Positions 36,986-46,996 of a stretch of DNA of 64,000 bases are shown here, one piece after another. The position numbers and the translations under genes were made by a program. Positions within the stretch are counted from its first letter, which is position 1. Each line of letters starts with the position of its first letter. The DNA comes from Xanthomonas arboricola pv. guizotiae (GTDB lineage Bacteria > Pseudomonadota > Gammaproteobacteria > Xanthomonadales > Xanthomonadaceae): NCBI RefSeq assembly GCF_002940205.1, contig NZ_MDSK01000019.1, forward strand, positions 1 through 64,000, written 5' to 3'. The notes below the pieces were generated by a model. The model was given only the letters and a program-made list of their open reading frames with translations, did no database searches and was not told the DNA's origin.

Positions 36986-37331
36986 CATCCGTTGACCGGC
37001 AGGCCGCAGGCCCGCCGCCAATGCAGCGCGCGCCGTACGCGGTGACTGGCCGGTGATGCGCAACCGCGCCATGCGTGCCGTACCAGCGCCAGGGGACAAC
37101 GCGCATCGGTCTGTATGCCGCAGCCGAGACGGCGACGCGCACCGCGCTTGACGGGCTGCAAGGCCGACCCTCCCGGTGCCACTCCAACGGCGTGCGATCC
37201 CCTGACGAGCAACCGCCCAGGTAGCGCGCAACGGCGCAGGGAAACGCGGTGGATTGGGGGACATGCCGATGCCACGCACCGGCAGCGCCTGCCCGGCGGC
37301 TAGCCGGTCGTCCGCTCGCCGCCCCAGGTCC
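36986..37331. other. Intergenic region without recognised features
   Basis: 346 bp between the kinase gene and the convergent hexosaminidase gene. I see no gene, strong hairpin or repeat that I can support. Confidence 0.5.
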
Positions 37332-39314
37332 TCATTGCGCGCCGGCCGCTTCGGCTGCCGATGGCGCGCGGTAGGCGATCAGGTGCGGTGCGTCGGCGAC
37401 GAAGCGGTCCAGCACGCCATCGGCGATCTTGACCGGGCCACCGAAGCGCGTGGCGCCAGGAATCGAGACAATCGCCGCGGCGTCGGCAGCGATCCGCCTG
37501 GCATCGGCAAACGCAACCGACGCCTGCGCGTCACCGCGATTGGCGGCATCCAGCCCGGCCGCGGTCTGCTGCAGCGCGCGGCCCCAGCCTTCCATCGCCT
37601 CCAGCCAGGGGCGCGATTGCTCCGCAAAGCCCTTGTCGGCCACGCCTGCGCGAATGCTCTGCGGCGCGGCCGCGAACGCGTCGGCCGTGCGCGCCAGCTC
37701 GGCGATGGCCTGGCTGCGCGCTGCCGCATCGCCGAGCGCAATCGTCTCGCGCACCTGGTCGAGCACGGCTTTCAGCCGCGGTGCCTGTTGCTGCCACGGC
37801 TGGCTGCCGAAGGTCGGCGCCAGATGCTGGGTGTCGAAGAAGGTCAGCAGCGCGGCGGTCACCTGCGCGTCGCCACCGGCCAGGTCGCGTGCGGCCGCAT
37901 GCCAGGTGCGCTGGGCGTCGTAGCCGGTGTCGTTCCAGGCGAAGGCGGTCAGCCCCATCACCGCCACCCGGCTGGGCACTTCCTGATTCATCGGGTTGGA
38001 GACGATGCCGGACAACTCCGCCGACAGGCCGGCCTCGCGGCGCGCATACGGCGCCATCAGCAGGCGCCCGGCCGAGGTTTCGAAATCGTTGACCGGGTAG
38101 TTGTCCCACAGCAGCGTCTTGCGGCCGAACGCCTTGGTGGCCGCGCGCGCATCCGGGATGGAAATGGCCGGCGGCACCACGTCGGTGCCGGTCCACTGCA
38201 CCACGATCTTCGGGTCCAGATGCTTGCGCAGCGCTTCCTTGTACGGGCTTTCCTTGGCGTCGTAATACTCGGTCGGCACCATGATCAATTCCGAGGCTGC
38301 ATCGTGGCGGGCGACCAGATCGGCCTGCACCAGGTTGAGCAGATGCGACTGCGCGATACCGGCCGCCTGCGCGTCGGATGCGCCGAAGGTGGTCTGGTCG
38401 CGCTCGCAGTTCCACTTGGTGTATTCGATATCGTCCAGCGCCACGTAGAAACTGCGCACGCCCAGCGCGCGGAACGCATCGAACTTGCGCAGCAGCGCCT
38501 TGGCATCGGCCGGATCGGAGAAGCACACCGTGGGGCCGGGCGAAATCGCATAGACGAAATCGACGTGGTTGCGCCTGGCGGTGGCGGCCAGTTGGCCCAG
38601 CGCCTTCAAGGTCGCCTTCGGGTACGGTTCGCGCCAGCGATCGCGCGCGTAGGGATCGTCCTTGGGGCTGTAGATGAAGGTGTTGGCCTTGGTGCGGGCG
38701 AGGAAGTCGATGTGCTTGCTGCGATCGCTCATCGACCACGGCGCGCCGTAGAAGCCCTCGATCGTGCCGCGGATCGGCATCGCCGGATGATCCTGGATCG
38801 CCAGGGTCGGAATGGCCGGGCGCTCGACCAGCTGGCGCAGCGTCTGCGCCGCGTGGAACAGCCCGTCGTTGTCATGACCGGCCAGCGTGATCAGGCTGCC
38901 GGTGCCGAGCGCCACGCTGGCGAGCGTATAGCCCTCCTTGTGGGTGTCCTGCACCGCCTTGCTGCGGGTCAGCGCATCGCGCACCACTGCCGCCTCGCCG
39001 GTGCCGAGCACGATGTGCGGGCGGTCGAGCTTGGCCGGCAGACGCGCCGCGGTGGCGATCTTGGTGACGCCGGCCGTACCGAGGATGCGGCGTACCAGCG
39101 CCACGGACTCCGGATCCGCACCCGGCGCCGCCACCAGCACCACTGACTGACCCAGCGCGACGGTGCCGCCCTCCAGCGTGATCGAGACCGGCGCGGGGAA
39201 GATCGCCGGCTGGGTGACCGGCTGGGCCAGCGCGGGGACTGTTGCCGCTGCCAGGCCCGCTGCCAGCCAGAGCGAGAGCGGGCGCAAGCCCGACTTCCTA
39301 TCGCGTCGCTTCAT
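37332..39314 (-). CDS. Exported GH84 beta-N-acetylglucosaminidase (O-GlcNAcase/NagJ type)
   Basis: A 660-residue secreted hydrolase. The signal peptide ends near residue 30 (AGLAAATVPALA). Residues about 38-175 are a GH20b-type N-terminal domain. The GH84 catalytic barrel begins around 180 (RGTIEGFYGAPWS) and has the double aspartate catalytic pair in VALDDIEY (Asp294-Asp295), with SPKDDPYARDRWREPYP before it. A helical C-terminal region follows. GH84 enzymes remove beta-linked GlcNAc with neighbouring-group help and include human O-GlcNAcase. In a plant-associated bacterium the substrate could be chitin fragments, N-glycans or peptidoglycan. The signal peptide implies the periplasm or outside. 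Confidence 0.92.
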   Translation of the reverse strand: MKRRDRKSGLRPLSLWLAAGLAAATVPALAQPVTQPAIFPAPVSITLEGGTVALGQSVVLVAAPGADPESVALVRRILGTAGVTKIATAARLPAKLDRPHIVLGTGEAAVVRDALTRSKAVQDTHKEGYTLASVALGTGSLITLAGHDNDGLFHAAQTLRQLVERPAIPTLAIQDHPAMPIRGTIEGFYGAPWSMSDRSKHIDFLARTKANTFIYSPKDDPYARDRWREPYPKATLKALGQLAATARRNHVDFVYAISPGPTVCFSDPADAKALLRKFDAFRALGVRSFYVALDDIEYTKWNCERDQTTFGASDAQAAGIAQSHLLNLVQADLVARHDAASELIMVPTEYYDAKESPYKEALRKHLDPKIVVQWTGTDVVPPAISIPDARAATKAFGRKTLLWDNYPVNDFETSAGRLLMAPYARREAGLSAELSGIVSNPMNQEVPSRVAVMGLTAFAWNDTGYDAQRTWHAAARDLAGGDAQVTAALLTFFDTQHLAPTFGSQPWQQQAPRLKAVLDQVRETIALGDAAARSQAIAELARTADAFAAAPQSIRAGVADKGFAEQSRPWLEAMEGWGRALQQTAAGLDAANRGDAQASVAFADARRIAADAAAIVSIPGATRFGGPVKIADGVLDRFVADAPHLIAYRAPSAAEAAGAQ

Positions 39315-39761
39315 TCCCGAACTCCGGTATTGAAATGGTATTAGGCCCTAGAGTAGGCAAGTCGTCGTGCGGCGACAAGCGCACCCTGCCTTGGGATATT
39401 TCGACTGACGACAGGGCCACAGGCCGAATCGCGGCACGGCGCTGGTGCCAATGCCGGCCTCAGGCCCCGGATCCGATCTGCGGTATTGAATATGAGCACG
39501 CGTGCGGCGCGGCACCGCTCGGGTCATGTCGCGGACCAGCTGCTCGGATGAAGTTGCGCCGGCGCGCCATCTCGCAGCTGCATCGGCCGTCGATGGCCAG
39601 ATGCCGCCTGCCTACGGCGAACAACGACCCACGACGCAATTATGGACGCCGCGGCGCTGGGTCGCGGCAATCGGGCGATGACGGGTGCGATATCCCAACA
39701 GCCGGCCAATCGCCTGGGCAGCAGCAGCGCAACGGCGCTGCAGGCGCTGCCCGCCGACGCC
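39315..39761. other. Intergenic region upstream of the GH84 gene
   Basis: 447 bp between the divergent-facing GH84 start and the glnB stop. Near the GH84 start, GGTATT-GAAAT-GGTATT forms a direct repeat around 39324-39340, and another GGTATTGAAT lies near 39481. Such TGGTATT half-sites resemble GntR-type operators, but I cannot name the regulator. No gene was supported here. Confidence 0.35.
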
Positions 39762-40190
<429 letters not shown>

Positions 40191-40277
40191 CTATCCTTAC
40201 CGCCTGCCGACTGCCTTGCCGATGTCCCGCGTGTCCCGGCCTGCACTAGGCTTCCTACGGACCTGCGGAGAACACCC

Positions 40278-40556
40278 ATGATCGATTTCAACCAGCTCGA
40301 CGACCTCGCCCGCCGCCTCAGCGATCTGGTGCCGCCGGGCCTGCGCCAATCGCGCGAAGAACTGCAGAGCACCTTCAAGGGCGCGCTGCAGGCCGGCCTG
40401 GGCAAGCTGGACCTGGTCACCCGCGAAGAGTTCGACGTGCAGCGCGCGGTGCTGCTGCGCACGCGCGAAAAACTCGATGCGCTGGAGCAGGCGGTGGCCG
40501 CGCTGGAAGCCCGCGCGCCTGCCACGCCGCCCCCGGCGCCAACTGCCGCTCCCTGA
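40278..40556 (+). CDS. ubiK: Ubiquinone biosynthesis accessory factor UbiK (YqiC/BMFP)
   Basis: A 92-residue coiled-coil protein that assists the Ubi metabolon in aerobic ubiquinone synthesis. It reads MIDFNQLDDLARRLSDLVPPG, then EELQSTFKGALQAGLGKLDLVTREEFDVQRAVLLRTREKLDALEQ. This is the BMFP/YqiC pattern of an amphipathic N-terminus followed by a trimeric coiled coil. The C-terminus is Pro/Ala-rich. It is 15 bp upstream of comM, the usual gammaproteobacterial pairing, and divergent from glnB. Confidence 0.88.
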   Translation: MIDFNQLDDLARRLSDLVPPGLRQSREELQSTFKGALQAGLGKLDLVTREEFDVQRAVLLRTREKLDALEQAVAALEARAPATPPPAPTAAP

Positions 40557-40571
40557 CCAAGGCCTTCCACC

Positions 40572-42092
40572 ATGAGTCTGGCGCTGGTGCACAGCCGTGC
40601 CCGCGTGGGGGTGCATGCGCCTGAGGTTCGGGTGGAGGTGCATCTCTCCGGCGGGCTTCCCTCCACCCAGATCGTGGGCCTGCCCGAGGCCGCGGTGCGC
40701 GAATCGCGCGAACGCGTGCGTGCGGCGCTGCTGTGCGCACAATTCGAGTTTCCTGCCCGGCGCATCACCATCAATCTGGCCCCGGCCGACTTGCCGAAGG
40801 AAGGCGGCCGCTTCGACCTGCCGATCGCCCTCGGCATCCTGGCCGCCAGCGGGCAGATCGATCGCCAGACCCTGGCCGACTACGAGTTTCTCGGCGAACT
40901 GGCGCTGACCGGCGAGTTGCGTGGCGTCGACGGCGTGCTGCCGGCAGCACTGGCTGCCGCGCAGGCCGGGCGACGGCTGATCGTGCCGCTGGTCAACGGT
41001 GCCGAAGCGGCTGTCGCCGGGCATGTCGAGGCCTTCACCGCACGCACGCTGCTGGAAGTCTGCGCCGCGCTCAACGGCAGCCAACCGGCGCCCGCTGCCG
41101 AAGTGGCGATCCTGGCGCTCGGCGCGCGTGCGCTGCCCGACATGGCCGATGTGCGCGGCCAGCCGCACGCGCGTCGCGCGCTGGAGATCGCCGCCGCCGG
41201 CGGTCACCATCTGCTGCTGGTCGGCAGCCCGGGCTGCGGCAAGACCTTGCTCGCCTCGCGCCTGCCCGGCCTGTTGCCGGAATCCAGCGAGGCCGAGGCA
41301 CTGGAAACCGCTGCCATCACCTCGGTCAGCGGCCGCGGTCTGGATCTTGCGCGCTGGCGGCAGCGGCCCTATCGGGCCCCGCATCACACTGCCAGCGCGG
41401 TCGCGTTGGTCGGTGGCGGCACCCATCCACGCCCGGGCGAGATCTCGCTGGCCCACAACGGCGTGCTGTTTCTGGACGAATTGCCCGAGTGGCAGCGGCA
41501 GACGCTGGAAGTATTGCGCGAGCCACTGGAATCGGGCCTGGTGACGATCTCGCGCGCAGCGCGCAGCGTGGATTTCCCGGCACGGTTCCAGTTGGTTGCT
41601 GCCATGAACCCCTGCCCATGCGGTTGGGCCGGCGATGGCAGCGGGCGTTGCCGCTGCAGCAGCGACAGCATCCGCCGCTATCGCAGCCGCATCTCCGGCC
41701 CGTTGCTGGACCGGATCGACCTGCATGTCGAAGTGCCGCGACTGCCCCCGCAGGCCTTGCGCAGCGGCGATCCCGGCGAGGGCAGCGCCAGCATGCGTGC
41801 CCGCGTGGTGGCCGCACGCCAACGGCAACTCGCGCGTGCCGGCGCACCCAACGCACACCTGGATCAGGCACAGACCGATCATCACTGCCGCCTGCAGGGC
41901 GACGATCAGCTGCTGCTGGAACGCGCCATCGAACACCTGCAGCTCTCCGCGCGCTCGATGCATCGCATCCTGCGCGTGGCTCGTACCATCGCCGATCTCG
42001 ACGACAGTGCGGCCATTGCCACCGGGCATCTGACCGAGGCCATCGGCTACCGCAAACTGGATCGCGCCATCGGCACGGCGAGCGCGGCGTAG
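40572..42092 (+). CDS. comM: ComM/YifB Mg-chelatase-like AAA+ ATPase
   Basis: A 506-residue protein. In natural transformation ComM is a hexameric branch-migration helicase that aids integration of foreign DNA. The N-terminal 170 residues are a ChlI-type domain (VHSRARVGVHAPEVRVEVHL). The AAA+ core has Walker A GSPGCGKT at 218-225 and Walker B VLFLDELPEW, with a cysteine-rich NPCPCGWAGDGSGRCRC insert typical of the family. The C-terminal Mg_chelatase domain ends with SARSMHRILRVARTIADL. Its presence is consistent with competence in this organism. Confidence 0.95.
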   Translation: MSLALVHSRARVGVHAPEVRVEVHLSGGLPSTQIVGLPEAAVRESRERVRAALLCAQFEFPARRITINLAPADLPKEGGRFDLPIALGILAASGQIDRQTLADYEFLGELALTGELRGVDGVLPAALAAAQAGRRLIVPLVNGAEAAVAGHVEAFTARTLLEVCAALNGSQPAPAAEVAILALGARALPDMADVRGQPHARRALEIAAAGGHHLLLVGSPGCGKTLLASRLPGLLPESSEAEALETAAITSVSGRGLDLARWRQRPYRAPHHTASAVALVGGGTHPRPGEISLAHNGVLFLDELPEWQRQTLEVLREPLESGLVTISRAARSVDFPARFQLVAAMNPCPCGWAGDGSGRCRCSSDSIRRYRSRISGPLLDRIDLHVEVPRLPPQALRSGDPGEGSASMRARVVAARQRQLARAGAPNAHLDQAQTDHHCRLQGDDQLLLERAIEHLQLSARSMHRILRVARTIADLDDSAAIATGHLTEAIGYRKLDRAIGTASAA

Positions 42093-42373
42093 CAGCGCCG
42101 ATCCAAACGCCTCAACGTGGTGGCCTTGGTCCACCGTACGACGATGCCGCGCGGCTTCGTTGTGACGCTCAGGAGTTCGAGACGGCAATGCGATCGATCG
42201 CTGCATCCATCGCAGCACTATCTGCTGCCGGTTCGTCTGCAGGGTGCGTGCACGTGCTCCATCGGGCAGCACAGCATTCGCCGGTACGTCCACACGCCCT
42301 CTCCAGCGCCCGCAACATCCATTTCATGGCCATGCACGTACAACGTCCGCCACACCACTGCGCAGAGGCCGCC

Positions 42374-42883
42374 ATGAGCCGACTTCCCGACCTAGTCACC
42401 GTCCCGTCCCTGGATCTGAATCGCTATCTGGGCACCTGGTACGAAATCGCACGGCTGCCGATTCGCTTCGAGGATGCCGATTGCACCGATGTGTCGGCGC
42501 ACTATTCGTTGCAGGACGATGGCAGGGTGCGGGTGCAGAACCGCTGCCTGAGCGCTGAGGGCGAGCTGGAAGAAGCGATCGGCGAAGCGCGCGCCATCGA
42601 CGACAGCAATGCACGACTGGAGGTCACCTTCCTGCCCGAGGGCCTGCGCTGGATTCCTTTCACCAAAGGCGACTACTGGGTGATGCGCATCGATGCGGAC
42701 TACACCGCTGCGCTGGTCGGTGGCCCCGACCGCAAGTATCTGTGGCTGCTGGCGAGGCTGCCGCAGCTGGACGAAAACATTACCCAGGCCTATCTGGCGC
42801 ACGCGCGCGAACAGGGCTTCGATCTGGCCCCGCTGATCCACACCCCGCACACCGGGCGGCTGACCGAGCAGCCACTTACCTGA
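42374..42883 (+). CDS. Bacterial lipocalin (Blc-like)
   Basis: A 169-residue lipocalin. The first strand has the diagnostic LGTWYEIARLPIRFE signature, and later TKGDYWVMRIDADYTAALVGGPDRKYLWLLAR carries the second and third lipocalin motifs. E. coli Blc is a lipoprotein that binds lysophospholipids. Here no signal peptide or lipobox was found at the ATG at 42374, and a start further upstream would only add a doubtful tail, so it may be cytoplasmic or the N-terminus may be misjudged. It follows comM by 281 bp, a stretch with no other supported gene. Confidence 0.85.
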   Translation: MSRLPDLVTVPSLDLNRYLGTWYEIARLPIRFEDADCTDVSAHYSLQDDGRVRVQNRCLSAEGELEEAIGEARAIDDSNARLEVTFLPEGLRWIPFTKGDYWVMRIDADYTAALVGGPDRKYLWLLARLPQLDENITQAYLAHAREQGFDLAPLIHTPHTGRLTEQPLT

Positions 42884-43502
42884 CTGCTGCGCCAAGCTCA
42901 CACAGCAGCCTTCGACATCCCTGGCGAAGGCGCGCACCCTGGACCAGCGAATGTCTGGTGTGTCTGGAGATTGGGGTTGCGGATAGCTCGACTGTCGAGC
43001 CAGACCCTAAAGCGGCTGAGCTGCGGCTTGGCTGCAGGGCCCTCGCCCGCCCACCATCGCAGGACACGCCGCAAGTACGTGCCTGTCGGCGCTGACGCGG
43101 CACCCATGCCGCGTAAGGTCCTGCGACGGTAGGCAGGCAAGGACCAGTGGAGATGGCCGGTGGGCGCGGGCAAGCAAGGCAAGACATGGGTTGTTCGGAT
43201 CACTGTGTATGCCACCGGCTGCCCCGCATAAGCCGCGCAGCAGAGAGGTTTTCAACGCGCAACCGACAGACGTCTCGTGTGCCCGCCGCAAGCTCAGGAA
43301 CAGGCTTTCGAGAAAGCAGCCGACCAACTCGCTAGTGCGCTGCCCCTGCCGCTTGCGGGGCCCCTGGCGGCATGGATGGCAGCCACGGGTCACTCAGGGA
43401 TTCACGGCGTGTCCCGCAAGCGGTGGGGGCACCGCGCCCCCTCGACCTGCCAGCTCCCACCTCTGTGGTGTTCGACGACTGGCGAGCGGATCGCAGCCCG
43501 AC
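42884..43502. other. Intergenic region of about 620 bp
   Basis: No supported gene. It contains a near-perfect palindrome GCTCGAC-T-GTCGAGC (42986-43000). The short ORFs across it lack ribosome sites and family signatures. Confidence 0.45.
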
Positions 43503-43679
43503 TCAACCGTTGAGCGTGCCCAGATCCTTGGCTGCAGCCTGCGCGCCTTCCAGGCTGTCGAAGGCGACGCCGGTGTCGCCGACCACGTACTTGGTCAGCT
43601 CGCCATCGCGGGTGGTTTCCTGCATCTTGAAGATCGGCACCGCATCGGTGCCGCCGACGCGCTCTTTCTGCGTTGTCAT
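43503..43679 (-). CDS. Small hypothetical protein
   Basis: A 58-residue protein, MTTQKERVGGTDAVPIFKMQ onward. The core ETTRDGELTKYVVGDTGVAFDSLEGAQAAAKDL resembles small beta-alpha proteins, but no named family was recognised. The start is well supported by GGAGGAAT 4-5 nt upstream. It is alone on its strand. A perfect hairpin GACAAGGC-CTGTT-GCCTTGTC sits about 115 bp upstream (43796-43816). Confidence 0.65.
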   Translation of the reverse strand: MTTQKERVGGTDAVPIFKMQETTRDGELTKYVVGDTGVAFDSLEGAQAAAKDLGTLNG

Positions 43680-44062
43680 GGTGATTCCTCCAGGGAGAGT
43701 GCCTTGCACGAGGCCGGATGGCGCCGCGGCTCCCGCTTGGGAGCACAGGCAACCCGACCCTAGCGCGCTGGCTGGTGCAGGCGCGTGAATCCATTGACAA
43801 GGCCTGTTGCCTTGTCGCCCGGCATCGTCGTCTGCAAAAAATCACGTCTGCTTCGCTCCGCGAACGCGCGCAACCCACGCGTCTGTCGTACATTCGCGAC
43901 GTGCCGCCTCAACAGTCCACCGTCTCTGTCTTCACCGTCCTCGCGCGGCATGTCCGCGTGCGGGGTTGCCACGCCGTGGCTTTCGTGGGGCGATGCGCGT
44001 CCGCGTCGCTGTGCACGGGCTGTCGTGCGTGAGCATCCCTCCACACAGATGTGGGTGGTGAG
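43680..44062. other. Divergent intergenic region
   Basis: 383 bp between a small minus-strand gene and the EAL gene. It holds the hairpin at 43796-43816 and no supported gene. Confidence 0.4.
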
Positions 44063-45622
44063 GTGAAGCGTCAACGCATCATCAGTCTGACCGTGTTGCT
44101 GGTAGTGCTGTGCGCAATGCTTCCGGTCAGCCTGTCCTACTACCTGGCCTGGCGGCTGGCGCTGGAGCGCGAGGAAAGCAAGCTCGCGCAGCTCGCGGCA
44201 CTGTCGATCCGGCGTACCGACACCGCCTTCAACGAGGCCCATGGCGCGCTTCTGAGCATGGGCGCATCGCAACTGCCGCCCTGCTCGCAGTCGCAGCTGG
44301 CGCAGATGCGCGCGCTGGTGCTGGCCAGTCACTACATCGTCGAACTGGGATACATGCAGCAAGGCCGGCTGCGCTGCACCTCGTGGGGGCCATCCCCGCA
44401 AACGGTTGCACACACCACTGCCGACTTCGTGGTCAAGCGCGGCATTGCGGTCACCACGCGGCTGCGCCCGCTGGCCAATCCGCAACACCCGCTGATGGCC
44501 CTGCAACTGGGGGACTACAACGTCCTGATCAATCCGACCACGCTGACCGACATCAATCTGCCGCCCGGCCTGCAGTTGGCGATCGGCACGCCGGACGGGC
44601 AGATACTGAGCAGTACCGGCACCGCTGCGGAGCGGCTGCTGATCGCACCGCCGACCGATGCCTCCGGCACCGGCGCAGATGCCCAGGTGTTGTCCGGCCG
44701 CGACCGCCGCGGCGACTGGGCCGCCGTCGTTACCGAGCCGGTGGCCTATTTACGCGGGCCGCTGGCGGCCGCACGGCTGCAGGTGGTGCCGGTCGGCATT
44801 GCGCTGGCATTGCTGTTGGTCAGCCTGGTGATCTGGATATCGCGGCGGCGGTTGTCGCCGTTGGCGCGGCTGGAAATCGCCGTCCAGCGCAACGAGTTCG
44901 TGGTGCACTACCAGCCGATCATCGCGCTCGATACCGGCGTCTGCGTCGGTGCCGAGGCGCTGGTGCGCTGGCAGCAATCCGATGGCGTGCTGATCCCGCC
45001 CGATGCCTTCATCCCGCTGGCCGAAGAAAGCGGCTTGATCCTGCCGATCACCGACCTGGTGGTGGCCGAAGTCATCCGCGACCTCGGCCCCACCCTGGCG
45101 AGCGACCCTTCCCTGCACGTGGCCATCAATGTCTCCGCCGAAGACATCAAGAGCGGCCGTGTGCAGACCGTGCTTGCCCAGGCGCTGCATGGCACCGGCG
45201 TGGAAAGCGGGCAGGTGTGGGTGGAAGCGACCGAACGCAGCCTGATGGACATCGAAGCGGCACGCACCACCATCACCCATCTGCGCGGTGCCGGCCACAC
45301 GGTGTCGATCGACGACTTCGGCACCGGGTACTCGAGCCTGCAATACCTGCAAGGGCTGCCGCTGGATGCGCTGAAGATCGACAAGTCGTTCGTGGATACC
45401 ATCGGCACCCACTCGGCCACCAGCGCGGTGACCTCGCACATCATCGACATGGCCAAGACGCTGCAGTTGCGCACCATTGCCGAAGGCGTGGAACGGCAGG
45501 AACAGCTGGACTACCTGCGCGCGCACGGCGTGGACCTGGCGCAGGGCTGGCTGTTCTCGCGCGCGCTGCCGGCCACCGGCTTCATCGCCTACCACGCGCT
45601 GATGCGCGGCGCTGCGCACTGA
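44063..45622 (+). CDS. CSS-motif periplasmic sensor fused to EAL domain c-di-GMP phosphodiesterase
   Basis: About 519 residues. An N-terminal membrane helix (MKRQRIISLTVLLVVLCAML) is followed by a periplasmic domain of about 210 residues with the cysteine motif PPCSQSQL (Cys78 in the longer numbering), which is the CSS-motif sensor class. A second membrane helix lies at about 245-263 before a cytoplasmic EAL domain. Catalytic residues are present: EALVRW, NVS, EATERS, DDFGTGYSS, KIDKSF, EGVE and QGWLFS. No GGDEF domain is present. CSS domains sense redox state through Cys in DsbA-linked regulation. Two GTG codons (44051, 44063) are possible starts; 44063 has GGTGAG just upstream. Confidence 0.9.
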   Translation: MKRQRIISLTVLLVVLCAMLPVSLSYYLAWRLALEREESKLAQLAALSIRRTDTAFNEAHGALLSMGASQLPPCSQSQLAQMRALVLASHYIVELGYMQQGRLRCTSWGPSPQTVAHTTADFVVKRGIAVTTRLRPLANPQHPLMALQLGDYNVLINPTTLTDINLPPGLQLAIGTPDGQILSSTGTAAERLLIAPPTDASGTGADAQVLSGRDRRGDWAAVVTEPVAYLRGPLAAARLQVVPVGIALALLLVSLVIWISRRRLSPLARLEIAVQRNEFVVHYQPIIALDTGVCVGAEALVRWQQSDGVLIPPDAFIPLAEESGLILPITDLVVAEVIRDLGPTLASDPSLHVAINVSAEDIKSGRVQTVLAQALHGTGVESGQVWVEATERSLMDIEAARTTITHLRGAGHTVSIDDFGTGYSSLQYLQGLPLDALKIDKSFVDTIGTHSATSAVTSHIIDMAKTLQLRTIAEGVERQEQLDYLRAHGVDLAQGWLFSRALPATGFIAYHALMRGAAH

Positions 45623-45835
45623 GCAGGACCGCTACGGCAGAGCGCACTGACCTGGGCCGTCACGACGCGCAGTGGACCAACGGCCACGGCGATCCAGGCA
45701 GGGCACTGGCCCATGCGCGCGCACGGCATGCGCGCACCGCAGCGAAGGTGTTCAGCACTGTCGCAACCACCGCTGCTGCGCGCCGGACGATACGCGAGCT
45801 GGCGTGGCGAGCAGGCCGAACTGGCCCCGAAAAAA

Positions 45836-45855
45836 GGCCGCCAATGATGGCGGCC
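45836..45855 (-). terminator. Rho-independent terminator of the desaturase operon
   Basis: On the minus strand GGCCGCCA-TCAT-TGGCGGCC is followed by TTTTTT, 8 bp after the desaturase stop. Confidence 0.9.
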
Positions 45856-45862
45856 CGTTCGA

Positions 45863-46987
45863 TCAGGCGCTTTGCAGGGCGCCTTCGCGTTGGCGGCGTA
45901 CCGGCTTGGGCCGGCTCGGGAACGCGTGCCGCACGATCCGCCACATCACCTGGCCGAACTGACGCGGCAGCGAGCCGGTGTTGTAGTGCTGGCCGTAGCG
46001 CGCACAGACCTGCTTCACCTCGACCGCGATCTGCGCGTAGCGATTGGCCGGCAGGTCCGGGTAGAAGTGATGCTCGATCTGGTGGCTCAGATTGCCCGAC
46101 AGCACGTTCATCAGCTTGCCGCCGGTGAGGTTCGAGGAACCCCGCAGCTGACGCAGATACCAGTGGCCGCGCGACTCGTTGCGGATCGACTCCTTCGGGA
46201 ACACTTCCGCATCGGCGGTGAAGTGGCCGCAGAAGATGATCACGAAGGTCCAGATGCTGCGCAGCACGTTGGCGGCAAGATTGCCCAGCAGCACGGTCAG
46301 GAAGAACGGGCCGGCCAGCAGCGGGAACACGATGTAGTCCTTGAGCATCTGGCGGCCCATCTTGCGGCCCACAGGAAGGAACGAGGCGCGCAATTCGGCC
46401 GCCTTCATCTTGCCGGCGAACCAGCGGCCCAGACGCAGGTCCTGGATCGCCACGCCCCATTCGAACAGCAGCGCGAACACCACCGCGATGAAGGGCTGCA
46501 GCAGGTAGAACGGGCGCCAGCGCTGTTCGGGGAAGATGCGCAGCAGGCCGTAGCCGATGTCGTCGTCCATGCCGCGCACATTGGTGTAGGTGTGGTGCTT
46601 GAAGTTGTGCGTCTTGCGCCAGTTGTCGCCGGTGGCAACGATGTCCCACTCGTAGGTGTTGCCGTTGAGCTGCGGGTCGCCCATCCAGTCGTACTGGCCG
46701 TGCATGACGTTGTGGCCCAGCTCCATGTTCTCCAGGATCTTGGACAGGGTCAGCAGCAGCACGCCGGCGATCCACGCCGGGATCAGCACGCTGTGCACGA
46801 ACGCGCCCAGGAACAGCAGCGCGCGACCGGCCACGCCGGTCCAGCGCACCGCCGCCACGATGCGGCGGATGTAACGCGCATCGGCGGCGCCGACCTGGCT
46901 CTGCACGCGGGCGCGGATGGCATCGAGCTCGTCGCCGAAGGACTGCAGTTCGGCAGCGGACAGGGCGCGGTTGTGGACTCGGCTCAT
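45863..46987 (-). CDS. Acyl-lipid/acyl-CoA desaturase, DesB-like
   Basis: Membrane di-iron fatty acid desaturase that introduces a double bond, likely Delta-9, to control membrane fluidity. The 374-residue protein has the three histidine boxes HNVMH (92-96), HNFKHH (127-132) and HQIEHH (302-307), with hydrophobic segments between. It lies 9 bp after a ferredoxin reductase gene on the same strand, and a TetR gene is divergent from that reductase. This matches the Pseudomonas aeruginosa desB-desC-desT set, in which DesT represses in response to acyl-CoA saturation. Substrate and regiochemistry are inferred. Confidence 0.92.
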   Translation of the reverse strand: MSRVHNRALSAAELQSFGDELDAIRARVQSQVGAADARYIRRIVAAVRWTGVAGRALLFLGAFVHSVLIPAWIAGVLLLTLSKILENMELGHNVMHGQYDWMGDPQLNGNTYEWDIVATGDNWRKTHNFKHHTYTNVRGMDDDIGYGLLRIFPEQRWRPFYLLQPFIAVVFALLFEWGVAIQDLRLGRWFAGKMKAAELRASFLPVGRKMGRQMLKDYIVFPLLAGPFFLTVLLGNLAANVLRSIWTFVIIFCGHFTADAEVFPKESIRNESRGHWYLRQLRGSSNLTGGKLMNVLSGNLSHQIEHHFYPDLPANRYAQIAVEVKQVCARYGQHYNTGSLPRQFGQVMWRIVRHAFPSRPKPVRRQREGALQSA

Positions 46988-46996
46988 GAAGATTCC

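Noticed and set aside
42884-43502. A possible small gene after the lipocalin
   Set aside because: Open frames are short, in conflict on both strands, and have no start signal.
43796-43816. Hairpin GACAAGGC-CTGTT-GCCTTGTC as a terminator
   Set aside because: It lies upstream of both neighbouring genes, so it cannot end either transcript; kept only as a possible operator or structural element.
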